DNA from: an uncultured Marinifilum sp. | GTDB lineage: Bacteria > Bacteroidota > Bacteroidia > Bacteroidales > Marinifilaceae | DNA length: 64,000 nucleotides | Direction of reading: 5' to 3' | Assembly: GCF_963677195.1 (NCBI RefSeq) | Contig: NZ_OY781918.1 | Coordinates: 546,923 to 610,922 of the forward strand | Shown: piece after piece, positions 18,677 to 29,968 of the stretch | Layout of the letters: each line of letters starts with the position of its first letter | Position numbering within the stretch: the stretch's first letter is position 1 | Program-made: the position numbers and the translations under genes | Notes under the pieces: model-generated | Told to the model about the DNA's origin: nothing | What the model saw: only the letters and a program-made list of their open reading frames with translations | The model's database searches: none

Positions 18677-19870
18677 ATGGAGATATCAGAATCAGACAAA
18701 AAAGAAATTGTAACTAGAATACTTACAGGAAAGGTATTTTCAAGGTCAGAAATGCTTCGTAATCTTTTACAATATCTATTCGAATCTCATAAAAAAAGCC
18801 TTCATGTTAAAGCCATTAATATTGCAATTGACTTGTTTGACAGAAAAGGTGATTTAAGAGAAAATGATGAAACAATAGCTAGAGTATACGTTCACAAACT
18901 ACGGACAAAACTTTCGGATTATTACAAAAAGGAAGGTGAAAAAGAAAAAATAATTATTGAAATTCCAAAAGGAAAATATGATCTGAATTTTCGTTTGCCC
19001 GATACAAAAATAAATAAACAAAAAAATACAACTCCCTTAAAATTATTTCTACTTAGCTTAGGTTCACTTCTCCTAATAAATCTATTAATATTTTGGCAAC
19101 TTGGGGTTTTTAATGAAAACAAATCGCTTAACTCAATTTGGAAAGAATACATTCTTGAAAAAGGTGATGTTAAGCTTATACTTGCCAATCCGTTTTTTTA
19201 TACCGTTCGCAATCTAAAAAATGATTCTACTTTTGTAGTTCGAGATTTTAATATCAATTCTGAAGAAGATTTAACAAACACTACCGAGCTATTCTCAAAA
19301 AATAAGTATGAAATTAAGAAAAGTGATATTTCCTATTTCGCCAATAACAATATTAACTCTTTACCAATGCTATTTCAGGCTTTATCGGAGAGTGATAATA
19401 AAATTCAGCTAAAATCGGGGTCAAATATTAATCTAGAAAATATTCTAAATAACAATACTATTGTTCTAACCTCGTTAAAATCTATTGGAATATTTCATGA
19501 ATTTTTAGCTCAAAGTTCGATACGAATCCCTCATAAAAGTGGTCTCAGCCTTCAACTGATATCGGAAAGCGATACAATTAAATACTCTGCCATAAAATCT
19601 TACAGCGATTTTTATACAGATTATGCTTTTTTCATAAAAATTCCAACACCAAAAGGCAAAACCTTATCTATTATTTCAGATTCTCATTCTATAGGAAACA
19701 AAGGTCTTATGGAATTACTTACCAATAAAAATTGTGAAGAAACAATACTTAAACATTACCCCGAATACAAAACTAATTTTCCCAAATATTTCGAATTGCT
19801 TGTTAAAGTTTCCGGATATCAGGAACAAAATTTAAAAACCGAAATAATTCATTTCAAATCATTAAAATAA
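18677..19870 (+). CDS. Membrane-anchored protein with a DNA-binding-like N-terminal domain
   Basis: A 397-residue protein. Residues 1-105 form a soluble helical domain with 'RSEMLRNLLQYLFE', 'VKAINIAIDLFDRKGD', 'IARVYVHKLRTKLSDYYKKEG' and 'IEIPKGKYDLNF'. This pattern resembles the N-terminal domain of many bacterial membrane regulators, in which a short repressor-like module ends with 'PKGxYxPxF'. One TM segment follows at about 120-142, and then about 255 extracytoplasmic residues with no motif I recognise. It may sense a periplasmic ligand and act on the divergent GH2 gene, but that is inference from position only. Confidence 0.6.
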   Translation: MEISESDKKEIVTRILTGKVFSRSEMLRNLLQYLFESHKKSLHVKAINIAIDLFDRKGDLRENDETIARVYVHKLRTKLSDYYKKEGEKEKIIIEIPKGKYDLNFRLPDTKINKQKNTTPLKLFLLSLGSLLLINLLIFWQLGVFNENKSLNSIWKEYILEKGDVKLILANPFFYTVRNLKNDSTFVVRDFNINSEEDLTNTTELFSKNKYEIKKSDISYFANNNINSLPMLFQALSESDNKIQLKSGSNINLENILNNNTIVLTSLKSIGIFHEFLAQSSIRIPHKSGLSLQLISESDTIKYSAIKSYSDFYTDYAFFIKIPTPKGKTLSIISDSHSIGNKGLMELLTNKNCEETILKHYPEYKTNFPKYFELLVKVSGYQEQNLKTEIIHFKSLK

Positions 19871-19872
19871 AT

Positions 19873-22800
19873 TCACGTTTTCCAATTTACAACAGCTAAT
19901 CTTTTTTTACCATCCATTTTAATGCTTAATGGCTTTTTAAAGCGAATGTGCTTTACTGCTCCATATTCTCCAATTAATTCCTGCTTATTAAATAAATCAT
20001 AATCAACAAAAGAGGTTTCGGAATGATGATGAATAGAACAATAACCTATATTCATTGAAGTTACATTATGAAAAAAATGCGAACCCGAAGAAGCATCCAA
20101 AGGATATGTTTCGAAACTGGTTTCGACAATTAATTTAGCATTCGAAATATCCTTCCATTTTACAGGAATACCAATCCAGCGATCACGGGTTCCCCATCTG
20201 CCAGGACCAATTAAAACATAATGTTTTTTTTCTGATTGCATTGTATTATTTATTTCCGAAATAATTACGGCAATATCAGGAGTCATGTCTTTCCTAAATA
20301 GTGTTTGATCAATATAAATAACATCTAAAACATCATCTATTAAGCCATTTCCCATACTCATTTCCGACAAAAGCATTAATTTGTTTCTATCAAGCTCGTC
20401 TAATTTTATATTGTAATCTTCAACATTACCAATTAATGGTTTTATCTGTAACAAATAAAAAGATGCTTTACCTTCTTTATCTTTCGTTAAATCTACTGCA
20501 AATTCAATTTCTATTGGTGAACCCATAGCCTCTTTTACAATATCTAAAACCAACTCGATTGTTTTCGATAAAGGAATATAATTGTACTTTAAAATATTGG
20601 CAAAATTGACTATTCTTGGTCCATAAACATCTAAACCTGGGCTAATTGTATCGTTAACAGAATTATAAACCGATGCACAATGAACCATATTTCCATGCTC
20701 TTCTGCTTCATCAATATCTAAACGAATTAATCCTGCAGTTTCTCCCTCCATCAAATCAATATTTTGTTTATTTAAATTCACAGCATAAAACTCTACCTGC
20801 GAATTCTTAAACTGATCTTTCGGGCTATTGTTTTCGATAGTTGGAAATGCAGGTGAAAACCTAAAAGCTTTTTCTCCATCGACAACGTATTTTCCCAAAC
20901 CAACAGCAATTACGGCGTAACCCTCTTCTGGTTTCATGTGTCCGAAAGGATAATAATTATAGGATTGTGCCACACCAGAAATATGCGGATAAAAAGTATC
21001 TTTATACCTATTACCAACTACTTCCTGAATTACTACAGCCATTTTTTCCTCTTCAATCTTATAATTTAAGGCATTTACATTTGCACGCGATTCATCAGAA
21101 AAAATAGATGCATATACCAATTTTATGGCATCGGTAACCTGTTTTACTCTCTGATTTAAATCGGTATGATTATTAGGAACAAGGTAGGTTTGAAAAACAC
21201 CTGCAACAGGTTGTAATAAAGAATCTTCGAATAATCCTGAAGAACGAATTGCCAATGGCTGATCAAAATTCTTCAAAAAAATTCTAATTTTTTGTGTTAA
21301 TCGTAATGTTAATTCCGAAGCTAAAAATAATCGTTGAATATCTTCAAATTCAGTTAATTTTTTACTCCTATCTAATAAATTATTTCGATCGATAAACGAT
21401 TCATATTCATCTACACCAATAACTGCTGTAATAGGTGCTTTTATGTTAATATCTTTGATATATCGGCTTAAATTTAAATTAAAAAGCATGGAATTAATAA
21501 AAGCCAATCCTCTTCCTTTCCCCCCTAAAGATCCTGTAGACAGAGTAACAATATTATTTGGATTTAAAACCTGATTGGCATTAAATTCGACCACTTTTCC
21601 TTTACTTTTCTCATTCCTGTAATTCTGAATTACATTAATTAGATACTCGCGAACATCTTCGGCCGATTTAAAATCGCTAATATTGTATGGAGCAATCATT
21701 TTAGCAACCCTAATTTCTCCCCTAGCCATTAACCAAAGCGAAAAATGGTTTTTATTGGCATGATATACTAAAGATTCTGCCGGAATATGATACAAATACT
21801 CTTCAAACTCCTTTAGTGATTTTGCTGTTGCAATTTCCTTTCCATTTGCATCTTTATAAACAAAATCGCCAAACCCCAGAAACTGTCTAATAAACAAACG
21901 AATATCATGTCGCAAAGTCTCGGAATTTTTATTAATAAAACTACACTTTAATTTAAATGCATGAGCTGTATTCGTAATATCCGAAGATTGTAAAATAACA
22001 GGTAAGTTAGGATAAACTTCTTTTATCTCTTTAACTAACTTAATTCCTGCATCGTCTTGAAAAATTCCTTCTTTTTTAAATTTTACATCTGATATTAAAC
22101 ACAATAAATACTCTCTAAAGCGATAATAAATATTCATAGCCTCTTCATAATTAGAAGCCAGCAATATTTTAGGTCTTGCTCTCATTCTCAGAATTTTATA
22201 TTGTGCATCCGTACTAACATCATCGATAATTCGCTGTGTTTGAGCCAAAACACTCTGATATAACATAGGCATATATCTTGAGTAATACTTTGCCGAATCT
22301 TCAACCAAAAGAATTACTCTCGACAGTCCTATTTTTGTATCATTATCTACATTTACTTTATCTTCCAGTGATTTTATCATTGCAAAAAACACCTGCGATT
22401 CCCCATTCCACACAAATATTTTATCAACACTCACTAATTCTGCTCTCTGCTCTTCGAAAAGAGAAATATCTGCATCGTTATTTAACAAAAGAAAAATAGA
22501 TATATATGGAAACTCTTTCTTTATCTGCTCACTATATTTAATTGGAGTATCTTTATCAACACCCACCATTAAAATAATCATATCAAAATGCTTAGAATGA
22601 AGCTGTTCCATTGTTTCTTCTATAGTCGAAACTCCCGTTACCCGAGGCATAGAGGTTAAATTCAGCTGATGATACTCTCCTAAAATTTGCTCAGAAAAAC
22701 GTCCTTCTCTTTCAATACAATAGGCATCATATAAATTAGCAATTAAAAGAATTTCTTTAACCTTAAAAGGCATCAAATCATGGTAAATATCTCTATCAGC

Positions 22801-23328
22801 ATTATTTTTATTCAAAAAATTCTGAAGTAGTTTTCGATTGGTTACAGGAACATAAGGGCCAATAATTTCCTTTTTTGTCTTATATTTTTTCGACCTTAAC
22901 AAAAGCTCTTTTCCTTTTTCACTATTAATATATCCCACAATAATATGAGAAAGATTTTCTATTAAATGTCTTTCCTCTTTTAAGAAAGGTCCTTCATCTG
23001 TTATCGGGAATTTTTTTACATAACAAATCTCTATTCTACCACTTTTATTATCTATACTCATAAATTCCTGAGTCATGGTCCATTGAGACAATCTAAAGCC
23101 AGAACTCAAATATTCTTGTCCATCAAAAATAATGCGGGCAACCGTAAACTCGGGATATTGCCAGGCACGAGGTAAAACAAAACAAATTTGTTGTAAAGTA
23201 TCTTCAATCGACCTTCCTTCCTTAATTATTCCTGTTGTTTGATTAATTGCAGCAAGTTCTTTAAGACGCTCTGTACTTTCGGCTATCAACCTGTTTATTC
23301 CTTTATTCTTTTCGGATTCTGAGCTCAT
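19873..23328 (-). CDS. Multidomain PEP/pyruvate-binding (PEP-synthase-like ATP-grasp) signalling protein
   Basis: A 1151-residue cytosolic protein. Residues 1-165 look like a GAF-type sensor. About 190-330 and 345-500 resemble two receiver-like domains ('FDMIILMVGVDKD'; 'LCLISDVKFKKEG', 'PVILQSSD'). From about 590 there is the nucleotide-binding half of PEP synthase/PPDK, with 'STGSLGGKGRGLAF' (about 600), 'LAIRSSGLFEDSLLQPVAG' (about 695) and 'FYLLQIKPLI'. The phosphohistidine swivel and PEP-binding barrel of true PEP synthase are absent. Ordinary PEP synthesis is therefore unlikely; a phosphotransfer or regulatory role is inference. It ends 3 nt from the convergent 397-residue gene. Confidence 0.8.
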   Translation of the reverse strand: MSSESEKNKGINRLIAESTERLKELAAINQTTGIIKEGRSIEDTLQQICFVLPRAWQYPEFTVARIIFDGQEYLSSGFRLSQWTMTQEFMSIDNKSGRIEICYVKKFPITDEGPFLKEERHLIENLSHIIVGYINSEKGKELLLRSKKYKTKKEIIGPYVPVTNRKLLQNFLNKNNADRDIYHDLMPFKVKEILLIANLYDAYCIEREGRFSEQILGEYHQLNLTSMPRVTGVSTIEETMEQLHSKHFDMIILMVGVDKDTPIKYSEQIKKEFPYISIFLLLNNDADISLFEEQRAELVSVDKIFVWNGESQVFFAMIKSLEDKVNVDNDTKIGLSRVILLVEDSAKYYSRYMPMLYQSVLAQTQRIIDDVSTDAQYKILRMRARPKILLASNYEEAMNIYYRFREYLLCLISDVKFKKEGIFQDDAGIKLVKEIKEVYPNLPVILQSSDITNTAHAFKLKCSFINKNSETLRHDIRLFIRQFLGFGDFVYKDANGKEIATAKSLKEFEEYLYHIPAESLVYHANKNHFSLWLMARGEIRVAKMIAPYNISDFKSAEDVREYLINVIQNYRNEKSKGKVVEFNANQVLNPNNIVTLSTGSLGGKGRGLAFINSMLFNLNLSRYIKDINIKAPITAVIGVDEYESFIDRNNLLDRSKKLTEFEDIQRLFLASELTLRLTQKIRIFLKNFDQPLAIRSSGLFEDSLLQPVAGVFQTYLVPNNHTDLNQRVKQVTDAIKLVYASIFSDESRANVNALNYKIEEEKMAVVIQEVVGNRYKDTFYPHISGVAQSYNYYPFGHMKPEEGYAVIAVGLGKYVVDGEKAFRFSPAFPTIENNSPKDQFKNSQVEFYAVNLNKQNIDLMEGETAGLIRLDIDEAEEHGNMVHCASVYNSVNDTISPGLDVYGPRIVNFANILKYNYIPLSKTIELVLDIVKEAMGSPIEIEFAVDLTKDKEGKASFYLLQIKPLIGNVEDYNIKLDELDRNKLMLLSEMSMGNGLIDDVLDVIYIDQTLFRKDMTPDIAVIISEINNTMQSEKKHYVLIGPGRWGTRDRWIGIPVKWKDISNAKLIVETSFETYPLDASSGSHFFHNVTSMNIGYCSIHHHSETSFVDYDLFNKQELIGEYGAVKHIRFKKPLSIKMDGKKRLAVVNWKT

Positions 23329-23515
23329 ATATTCGCAAGTTTAATTAAATACAACAAAAAATTTAAACCCAATTTTTACAATTCTTAAGCACTTAGTATT
23401 CTTTTAAATTTAAAAAAATTAAATGAGATCTAACATATTGATCTTTAATGATTTCTTTCCTATCTTTAATAAAGTAAGCCCCATCCAGAGAACAGTAGAA
23501 AAATATTGTGCCTAA

Positions 23516-24886
<1,371 letters not shown>

Positions 24887-24907
24887 AATATTCTTTAAAA
24901 CAAAGAT

Positions 24908-24937
24908 AGCTTGCTCGTTCAAGAGTAAGCTTTTTTT
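24908..24937 (+). terminator. Terminator after gdhA
   Basis: The stem AGCTTGCTC (24908-24916) / GAGTAAGCT (24923-24931) has one mismatch and is followed by seven T. Confidence 0.88.
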
Positions 24938-24998
24938 ATTACCCGTAAAACATTTAAATTATTTTGTTAATTTTAGTGGCAAATAAAGTTTAACCATC

Positions 24999-25874
24999 AT
25001 GCCCCAATTAAACCCTAGCCCAGCTATAAAAAAAGGATGGCTGCGTGCTGTTCTAATTATTATTCCATTCATAATCATGTCTGGTATTTTTCAACTATTT
25101 GGAATAATAATAAACGAAATAGTTATTGAACCTTATGTAGGTGAAACATACTTATCGCAAAGTAAAATGCTAACAATGCAATTTACCAACACTTTGGGCA
25201 CTTTATTAATTATTTGGATTTTTATCAGATTTATTGACCGTAAAAACATTATTGATTTAGGATTTTGTTTAAAAAATAAGTTTAAAGATATTTTTTACGG
25301 CTTATTTGCCGGATTTACTTTAATAGGATTAGGAACTCTAATTTTATGGGTAAATGGTAACCTAACTATCAATTCTATTCATTTTGGTTTTATAAGTCTA
25401 CTACAATCAATATTTTTATTTGCACTAGTATCTTTAAATGAGGAAATATTTATTCGCGGCTACATTCTTCCAAACTTTATGGATTCAATGAACAGATATC
25501 TGGCATTAATTCTTTCTTCGCTAATTTTTACAGCCTTGCATTTATTAAATCCTAATGTATCAATTCTTGGTATAAGCAATATTTTTCTTGCAGGAATTCT
25601 TTTAGGTACTAGTTATATCTTCACTAAAAATCTTTGGTTTCCAATTGCTTTTCATTTTAGCTGGAACTTTTTTCAGGGACCAATTTTCGGCTTCGAAGTA
25701 AGTGGTACAGAATCAGCCACTTTAATCTCACAAACAATTAATGGTAACGAGATACTTACTGGTGGTGAATTTGGATTTGAAGGTTCCTTACTTGCCAGTA
25801 TTCTTTGCTCCTCTTGTATTATCCTTCTTTGGTTTATTTACCAAAAACAAGATTATCGCTTACTAAAATCTTAA
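24999..25874 (+). CDS. CPBP family intramembrane protease-like protein
   Basis: A 291-residue polytopic membrane protein (about 7-8 TM segments) of the CAAX-protease/bacteriocin-processing (ABI, Rce1) family. The three family motifs are present: the Glu-Glu pair in 'SLNEEIFIRGYI' (about residue 147), the first His in 'FTALHLLNPN' (about 185), and the second His in 'FPIAFHFSWNFFQG' (about 220). The substrate is unknown; some relatives act in bacteriocin immunity. Nothing nearby supports that role here, since the peptide locus is 24 kb away. Confidence 0.88.
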   Translation: MPQLNPSPAIKKGWLRAVLIIIPFIIMSGIFQLFGIIINEIVIEPYVGETYLSQSKMLTMQFTNTLGTLLIIWIFIRFIDRKNIIDLGFCLKNKFKDIFYGLFAGFTLIGLGTLILWVNGNLTINSIHFGFISLLQSIFLFALVSLNEEIFIRGYILPNFMDSMNRYLALILSSLIFTALHLLNPNVSILGISNIFLAGILLGTSYIFTKNLWFPIAFHFSWNFFQGPIFGFEVSGTESATLISQTINGNEILTGGEFGFEGSLLASILCSSCIILLWFIYQKQDYRLLKS

Positions 25875-25920
25875 TTCTACAAAAACAGATCATAATTTAT
25901 TCCATACAAAAACATAAAAA

Positions 25921-26412
25921 ATGAAACTTAATAAAACTTTACTCCTAATATCTGTTTTATTCATTTCTTTAAACAGTAATGCTAGTACTAAAGCTATAAA
26001 CAATAAAGAAGATGCCTTTACAAAAGATGTTAAACATCTTTTTCAGATAAATGGATCTGCCAAAAGCTTTACAAATTCGGTAAAAACAATGATTAAACAG
26101 TTTAAAAGTGTAGAATCTAATGTTCCCGAAAAATATTGGGAAAAAGCCGAAATAGAATTTTTAAATACATCGATTGATGATTTAATAGACATGATTGTAC
26201 CCGTATACAAGAAAAATATGTCTCACGATGATTTATTGGCAATGATTGCATTTTTTGAATCGGAAGCCGGAAAAAGAATCGCACAAAAAATTCCTGAAAT
26301 CACAACACAGAGTATGCAAGCAGGAATGATCTGGGGACAAACAATAGGAAAAAAAATACATGAAGATATAGAAAGTAAAGGCTACAAAATAAGATTGCCA
26401 TTTACTCCCTGA
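25921..26412 (+). CDS. DUF2059 domain-containing secreted protein
   Basis: A 163-residue exported protein with a signal peptide (MKLNKTLLLISVLFISLNS, cut near 'NAS'). The C-terminal part, 'VPVYKKNMSHDDLLAMIAFF' followed by 'ESEAGKRIAQKIP', is the DUF2059 signature, an all-helical domain of unknown function. It lies 46 nt after the CPBP gene and 86 nt before gatE on the same strand, so it may be cotranscribed with either. The stop codon is TGA, which shows that TGA is a normal stop here. Confidence 0.85.
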   Translation: MKLNKTLLLISVLFISLNSNASTKAINNKEDAFTKDVKHLFQINGSAKSFTNSVKTMIKQFKSVESNVPEKYWEKAEIEFLNTSIDDLIDMIVPVYKKNMSHDDLLAMIAFFESEAGKRIAQKIPEITTQSMQAGMIWGQTIGKKIHEDIESKGYKIRLPFTP

Positions 26413-26498
26413 TTTTTCCAATATCAAACATGAATAAAATCATATCATAATACCCTGATAATTTGTACATTTTACGGTTAAAATAACCAAACCCTAAA

Positions 26499-28472
26499 AT
26501 GAACACAAATATCACACCCAAACAAAACTACAAACTTAGTCGACAGCAAATTGGTTATGTAAATCGCAGGAATGCTAAACCTGAAGATTACAAACGAATA
26601 GGATTTATGTCGGGCTTAGAAGTACATCAGCAACTCGCCACAAAGGAAAAGTTGTTTTGCCATTGCCCTTGCGGAATTTTTCAGAAAAACGAAGAATATG
26701 ATGCCGAAATAATTCGACACATGAGACCTGCAATGAGTGAGTTAGGAGGTTACGATGGTACAGCTCTTATGGAATTTAAAACCCGTAAGAATATTATTTA
26801 TCGAATAAGTAATGAAACGGCTTGTACCTACGAAATTGATGATACTCCTCCTTTTAAAATTAACCCTGAGGCCTTAGATATTGCACTTAAAATATCTTTA
26901 ATGTGTAAATTAAATATTGTTGGAGAAGTTCACATCACCCGCAAACAATATCTCGATGGCAGCATTCCAACAGGATTTCAGAGAACTGCAATTCTTGGTG
27001 TTAATGGCAATATTCAGCTCACAAATAAAAAGATAAACATAATACAGTTGAGTATAGAAGAAGATTCTTGTCGCGAAATTGCAGATATTGGTCATGAAAG
27101 ATGGTACAAAACAGATCGTCTTGGCACCCCACTAATCGAAACAGTAACTGCCCCAGAACTCTATACTCCCGACGAATTACGAGAAGCAGCAGAATACATT
27201 CGTTTTCTGAATAGAAGCACTGGATTAGTACGCACAGGAATGGGAGCAGGTCGTGAAGATGTAAATGTAAGTTGCAAAGGTGGCGCAAGAGTAGAAATTA
27301 AAGGCGTAGCTCATAACAAATGGATACCAGAACTATCTCACAACGAAGCTTTTCGACAATGGGCTTTATTGCATATTCGAAAACTACTTTTGCAAAAAGT
27401 TACTATAGAAAACTGGAAATATACTTCAAAAGAAATAGACATTCATGATTACAATTTCTCCTTTCAGCCACTAATAGATTGTAAAGAGAAAAAATACAAA
27501 ATAGTTGCTATTAATCTGCCCTATTTTAAAGGCTTGCTATCTCACTTTACTCAGCCAAATCAAGTTTTTGCCGACGAAATTTCACAAAGACTAAAGGTTA
27601 TTGCCTGCCTCGAAATTCCGAATATGGCACATAGTGAACAAAATGAACCGGTAATTTCTGAAATCAATTTTAATAAAATAAGAAAATTACTAAATAGCAA
27701 TAATGATGATGCACAACTAATAATCTGGGGTCCTCAAGAAGATATTAAAACCGCTATAGAAACAATAAATGAGCGTTGCAAAATGGCATTTGAAGGTGTA
27801 CCCAACGAAACCCGAAAATCACTTTCGAATGGAACCACAATATTCGAAAGAGTGCTTCCTGGAGCCGATAGAATGTATCCGGATACCGATTCTGCTCCAA
27901 TTCCATTATCAGATCAATATATCAATAAATTGAGCATGAATTTACCTCGTGACACCTCAATAAAAATTGAACAACTCATGAAATGGCAAGTACCAATGGA
28001 TACATATCACTTTATTTTAAGTAAAAATTTATATCCTGTAATCGCAGAAATTTGCGATCGCTTTAAATTTGATCCTAAGCAAATTTCAATATTTTTTGGC
28101 CACACATACAAAAATATTATAGGTAAGATAAAACCCAATCCCGAATTGAATTCTCGAAAGCTGATTGCTCTGTTTAAGTTTATTCACGAACAAGGATTGC
28201 ATGCTAATATAGCCAGATATCTACTTCCTACCCTTTGTCAACATCCTAACATGGAATTTAATTCAATGCTAACAGCTTTAAAATTTAAAAAAAGAAGCCT
28301 AGATGAGTTAGCTGCTCCTATTGATTTTCTTTCTGAGAAATTTAAAGACATTGAAAAATCAGAAAAAAAAGAAGAAGCTGCCAACTGGATTATGGGTCAG
28401 CTGCATAAACAAGCCATTGGAAATATTGACTTAAAGGATTTACGTACAATTATCGATAAACGTCTGCAATAA
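26499..28472 (+). CDS. gatE: Archaeal-type Glu-tRNA(Gln) amidotransferase subunit E
   Basis: GatE is the GatB-like subunit that phosphorylates and transamidates Glu-tRNA(Gln) using ammonia made by GatD. The product is 657 residues, close to archaeal GatE (about 620-635) and much longer than bacterial GatB. Landmarks are 'FMSGLEVHQQLATKEKLFCH' (about 36-55, kinase pocket and first Cys), 'TACTYEIDDTPPF', 'EEDSCREI', 'TGLVRTGMGAGREDVNVS', the GatE-specific 'LPGADRMYPDTDSAPIPLS' (about 460), and a helical YqeY-like tail from about 490. The insert at about 290-400 matches the AspRS-like domain found in GatE, not GatB. Its stop overlaps the gatD start by one base (TAATG). Presence in a bacterium is unusual. 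Confidence 0.95.
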   Translation: MNTNITPKQNYKLSRQQIGYVNRRNAKPEDYKRIGFMSGLEVHQQLATKEKLFCHCPCGIFQKNEEYDAEIIRHMRPAMSELGGYDGTALMEFKTRKNIIYRISNETACTYEIDDTPPFKINPEALDIALKISLMCKLNIVGEVHITRKQYLDGSIPTGFQRTAILGVNGNIQLTNKKINIIQLSIEEDSCREIADIGHERWYKTDRLGTPLIETVTAPELYTPDELREAAEYIRFLNRSTGLVRTGMGAGREDVNVSCKGGARVEIKGVAHNKWIPELSHNEAFRQWALLHIRKLLLQKVTIENWKYTSKEIDIHDYNFSFQPLIDCKEKKYKIVAINLPYFKGLLSHFTQPNQVFADEISQRLKVIACLEIPNMAHSEQNEPVISEINFNKIRKLLNSNNDDAQLIIWGPQEDIKTAIETINERCKMAFEGVPNETRKSLSNGTTIFERVLPGADRMYPDTDSAPIPLSDQYINKLSMNLPRDTSIKIEQLMKWQVPMDTYHFILSKNLYPVIAEICDRFKFDPKQISIFFGHTYKNIIGKIKPNPELNSRKLIALFKFIHEQGLHANIARYLLPTLCQHPNMEFNSMLTALKFKKRSLDELAAPIDFLSEKFKDIEKSEKKEEAANWIMGQLHKQAIGNIDLKDLRTIIDKRLQ

Positions 28473-29854
28473 TGGAAGATCTATTTCAAGGATATAAAGG
28501 CGATTCATTAGAAAGCCTAAAAAAATACAATGTTAGAGTGTGGGGTAAAACACATATCGTAACAACAAGAGGAGAATTTAATGGTACAATACTACCGCGA
28601 GCCGAAAACGATGACGATCAACATATCGTTCTAAAAATTTCTACTGGCTATAATATTGGTATTAACATAAATACAATAACAGAAATGAAGGAAACTGGCT
28701 ATAAAAAAGCCAATTATAAAGTTCCCGAAAAAGAATTTCCATACACCGAAGGACAGCCCAATGTAAAACTATTTGGAACAGGAGGTACCATTGCTTCTCG
28801 CTTAGATTACCGCACTGGAGCTGTAATCCCAGCCTTTTCGCCTGGTGAATTATACGGTTCTGTTCCCGAACTAGCCGACATCTGTAACTTAACAACAGAA
28901 AAAGTATTTGCCGTTTTCAGTGAAAACATGGGACCAAAACAGTATAAAGCTTTAGCAATAGCAATAGGAAAAGAAATAGAAAATGGAATAGATGGAATTA
29001 TTATTGCTCATGGTACAGATACACTCCATCACACCGCCGCAGCACTAACTTACATGGTTCAAAATTTACCTGTCCCTGTTGTACTTGTTGGTTCACAAAG
29101 ATCCTCAGATCGCCCATCCTCTGATGCCGCTTTAAACCTTATGCATTCGGCCGTAGCTGCCGGACATGGTGAAATTGCAGAAGTTATGGTTTGTATGTTT
29201 GGACCAACTTCAGATGAATATGGCTTTTTACACAGGGGAACCAGAGTCAGAAAAATGCACTCCAGCTATCGATCTACTTTTAGAACTCTTGGCGATACTC
29301 CTTTAGCTACTGTAACCCGAAAAGGAGTAAAATCAATAAAAAAACAATTTAACCATCGCAGAAAAGATAAAAATGTAAAAATTCTACCCTACTTCGAAGA
29401 CAAAGTAACCATCCTTTATTATTATCCTAATATGCAAGCAGATATTATTGATGCACTTGTAAACTGCGGCTATAAAGGAATAATTATTGCAGGCACCGGA
29501 CTTGGCCATGTTAACAAACCTGTTTATCCAGCTTTAAAAAGAGCTATTGAGAAAGGTGTTAATATATTTATGACAGTACAGACACTTTGGGGATATACTC
29601 ACATGTTTGTATACGATACAGGGCGCGATTTAATGGCAATGGGTGTAGTTCCTCTAGATAATATGTTACCCGAAGCAGCCTATATTAAACTTGGCTGGGC
29701 TTTAGGACAAACCACCGATAGAGAAAAAGTAATTGATATAATGAGAACTCCTATTAACAATGAAATTACCAAACGAGAACCCTATAATGGCTATTTAGTC
29801 TATCAAGGAGGAGTTCCTGAGGTAGAACAATTTGTTAAAAATTTTAGAAAATAA
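28472..29854 (+). CDS. gatD: Archaeal-type Glu-tRNA(Gln) amidotransferase subunit D
   Basis: GatD is the asparaginase-like subunit that releases ammonia from an amide donor for GatE. The product is 460 residues, made of an N-terminal SH3-like GatD domain (about 1-80) and then a type I asparaginase domain. The catalytic set appears intact: Thr in 'FGTGGTIASR' (about residue 108), the Thr-Asp pair in 'IIAHGTDTLHHTAAAL', and Lys in 'RGTRVRKMHSSYRSTFR'. The N-terminal extension and the RVRKMH motif separate it from ordinary L-asparaginases. It overlaps gatE by one base, so translation is probably coupled. It is closed by a strong terminator. Confidence 0.95.
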   Translation: MEDLFQGYKGDSLESLKKYNVRVWGKTHIVTTRGEFNGTILPRAENDDDQHIVLKISTGYNIGININTITEMKETGYKKANYKVPEKEFPYTEGQPNVKLFGTGGTIASRLDYRTGAVIPAFSPGELYGSVPELADICNLTTEKVFAVFSENMGPKQYKALAIAIGKEIENGIDGIIIAHGTDTLHHTAAALTYMVQNLPVPVVLVGSQRSSDRPSSDAALNLMHSAVAAGHGEIAEVMVCMFGPTSDEYGFLHRGTRVRKMHSSYRSTFRTLGDTPLATVTRKGVKSIKKQFNHRRKDKNVKILPYFEDKVTILYYYPNMQADIIDALVNCGYKGIIIAGTGLGHVNKPVYPALKRAIEKGVNIFMTVQTLWGYTHMFVYDTGRDLMAMGVVPLDNMLPEAAYIKLGWALGQTTDREKVIDIMRTPINNEITKREPYNGYLVYQGGVPEVEQFVKNFRK

Positions 29855-29858
29855 GTGC

Positions 29859-29885
29859 AAACCCGGTTTAAACACCGGGTTTTTA
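29859..29885 (+). terminator. Terminator after gatD
   Basis: A perfect 9-bp stem, AAACCCGGT (29859-29867) / ACCGGGTTT (29874-29882), is followed by T residues. It starts 4 nt after the stop. Confidence 0.92.
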
Positions 29886-29968
29886 AATAATATCACAAAA
29901 GATTAATAATTTTTTGACAAATCGAGGAAACTTTATTTTTATCTTTAAGTAAAATAAAAAAAACGCTT

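Noticed and set aside
24999..25874. CPBP protease as part of the peptide system
   Set aside because: It is 24 kb from the peptide locus, and the C39 domain already supplies the processing protease.
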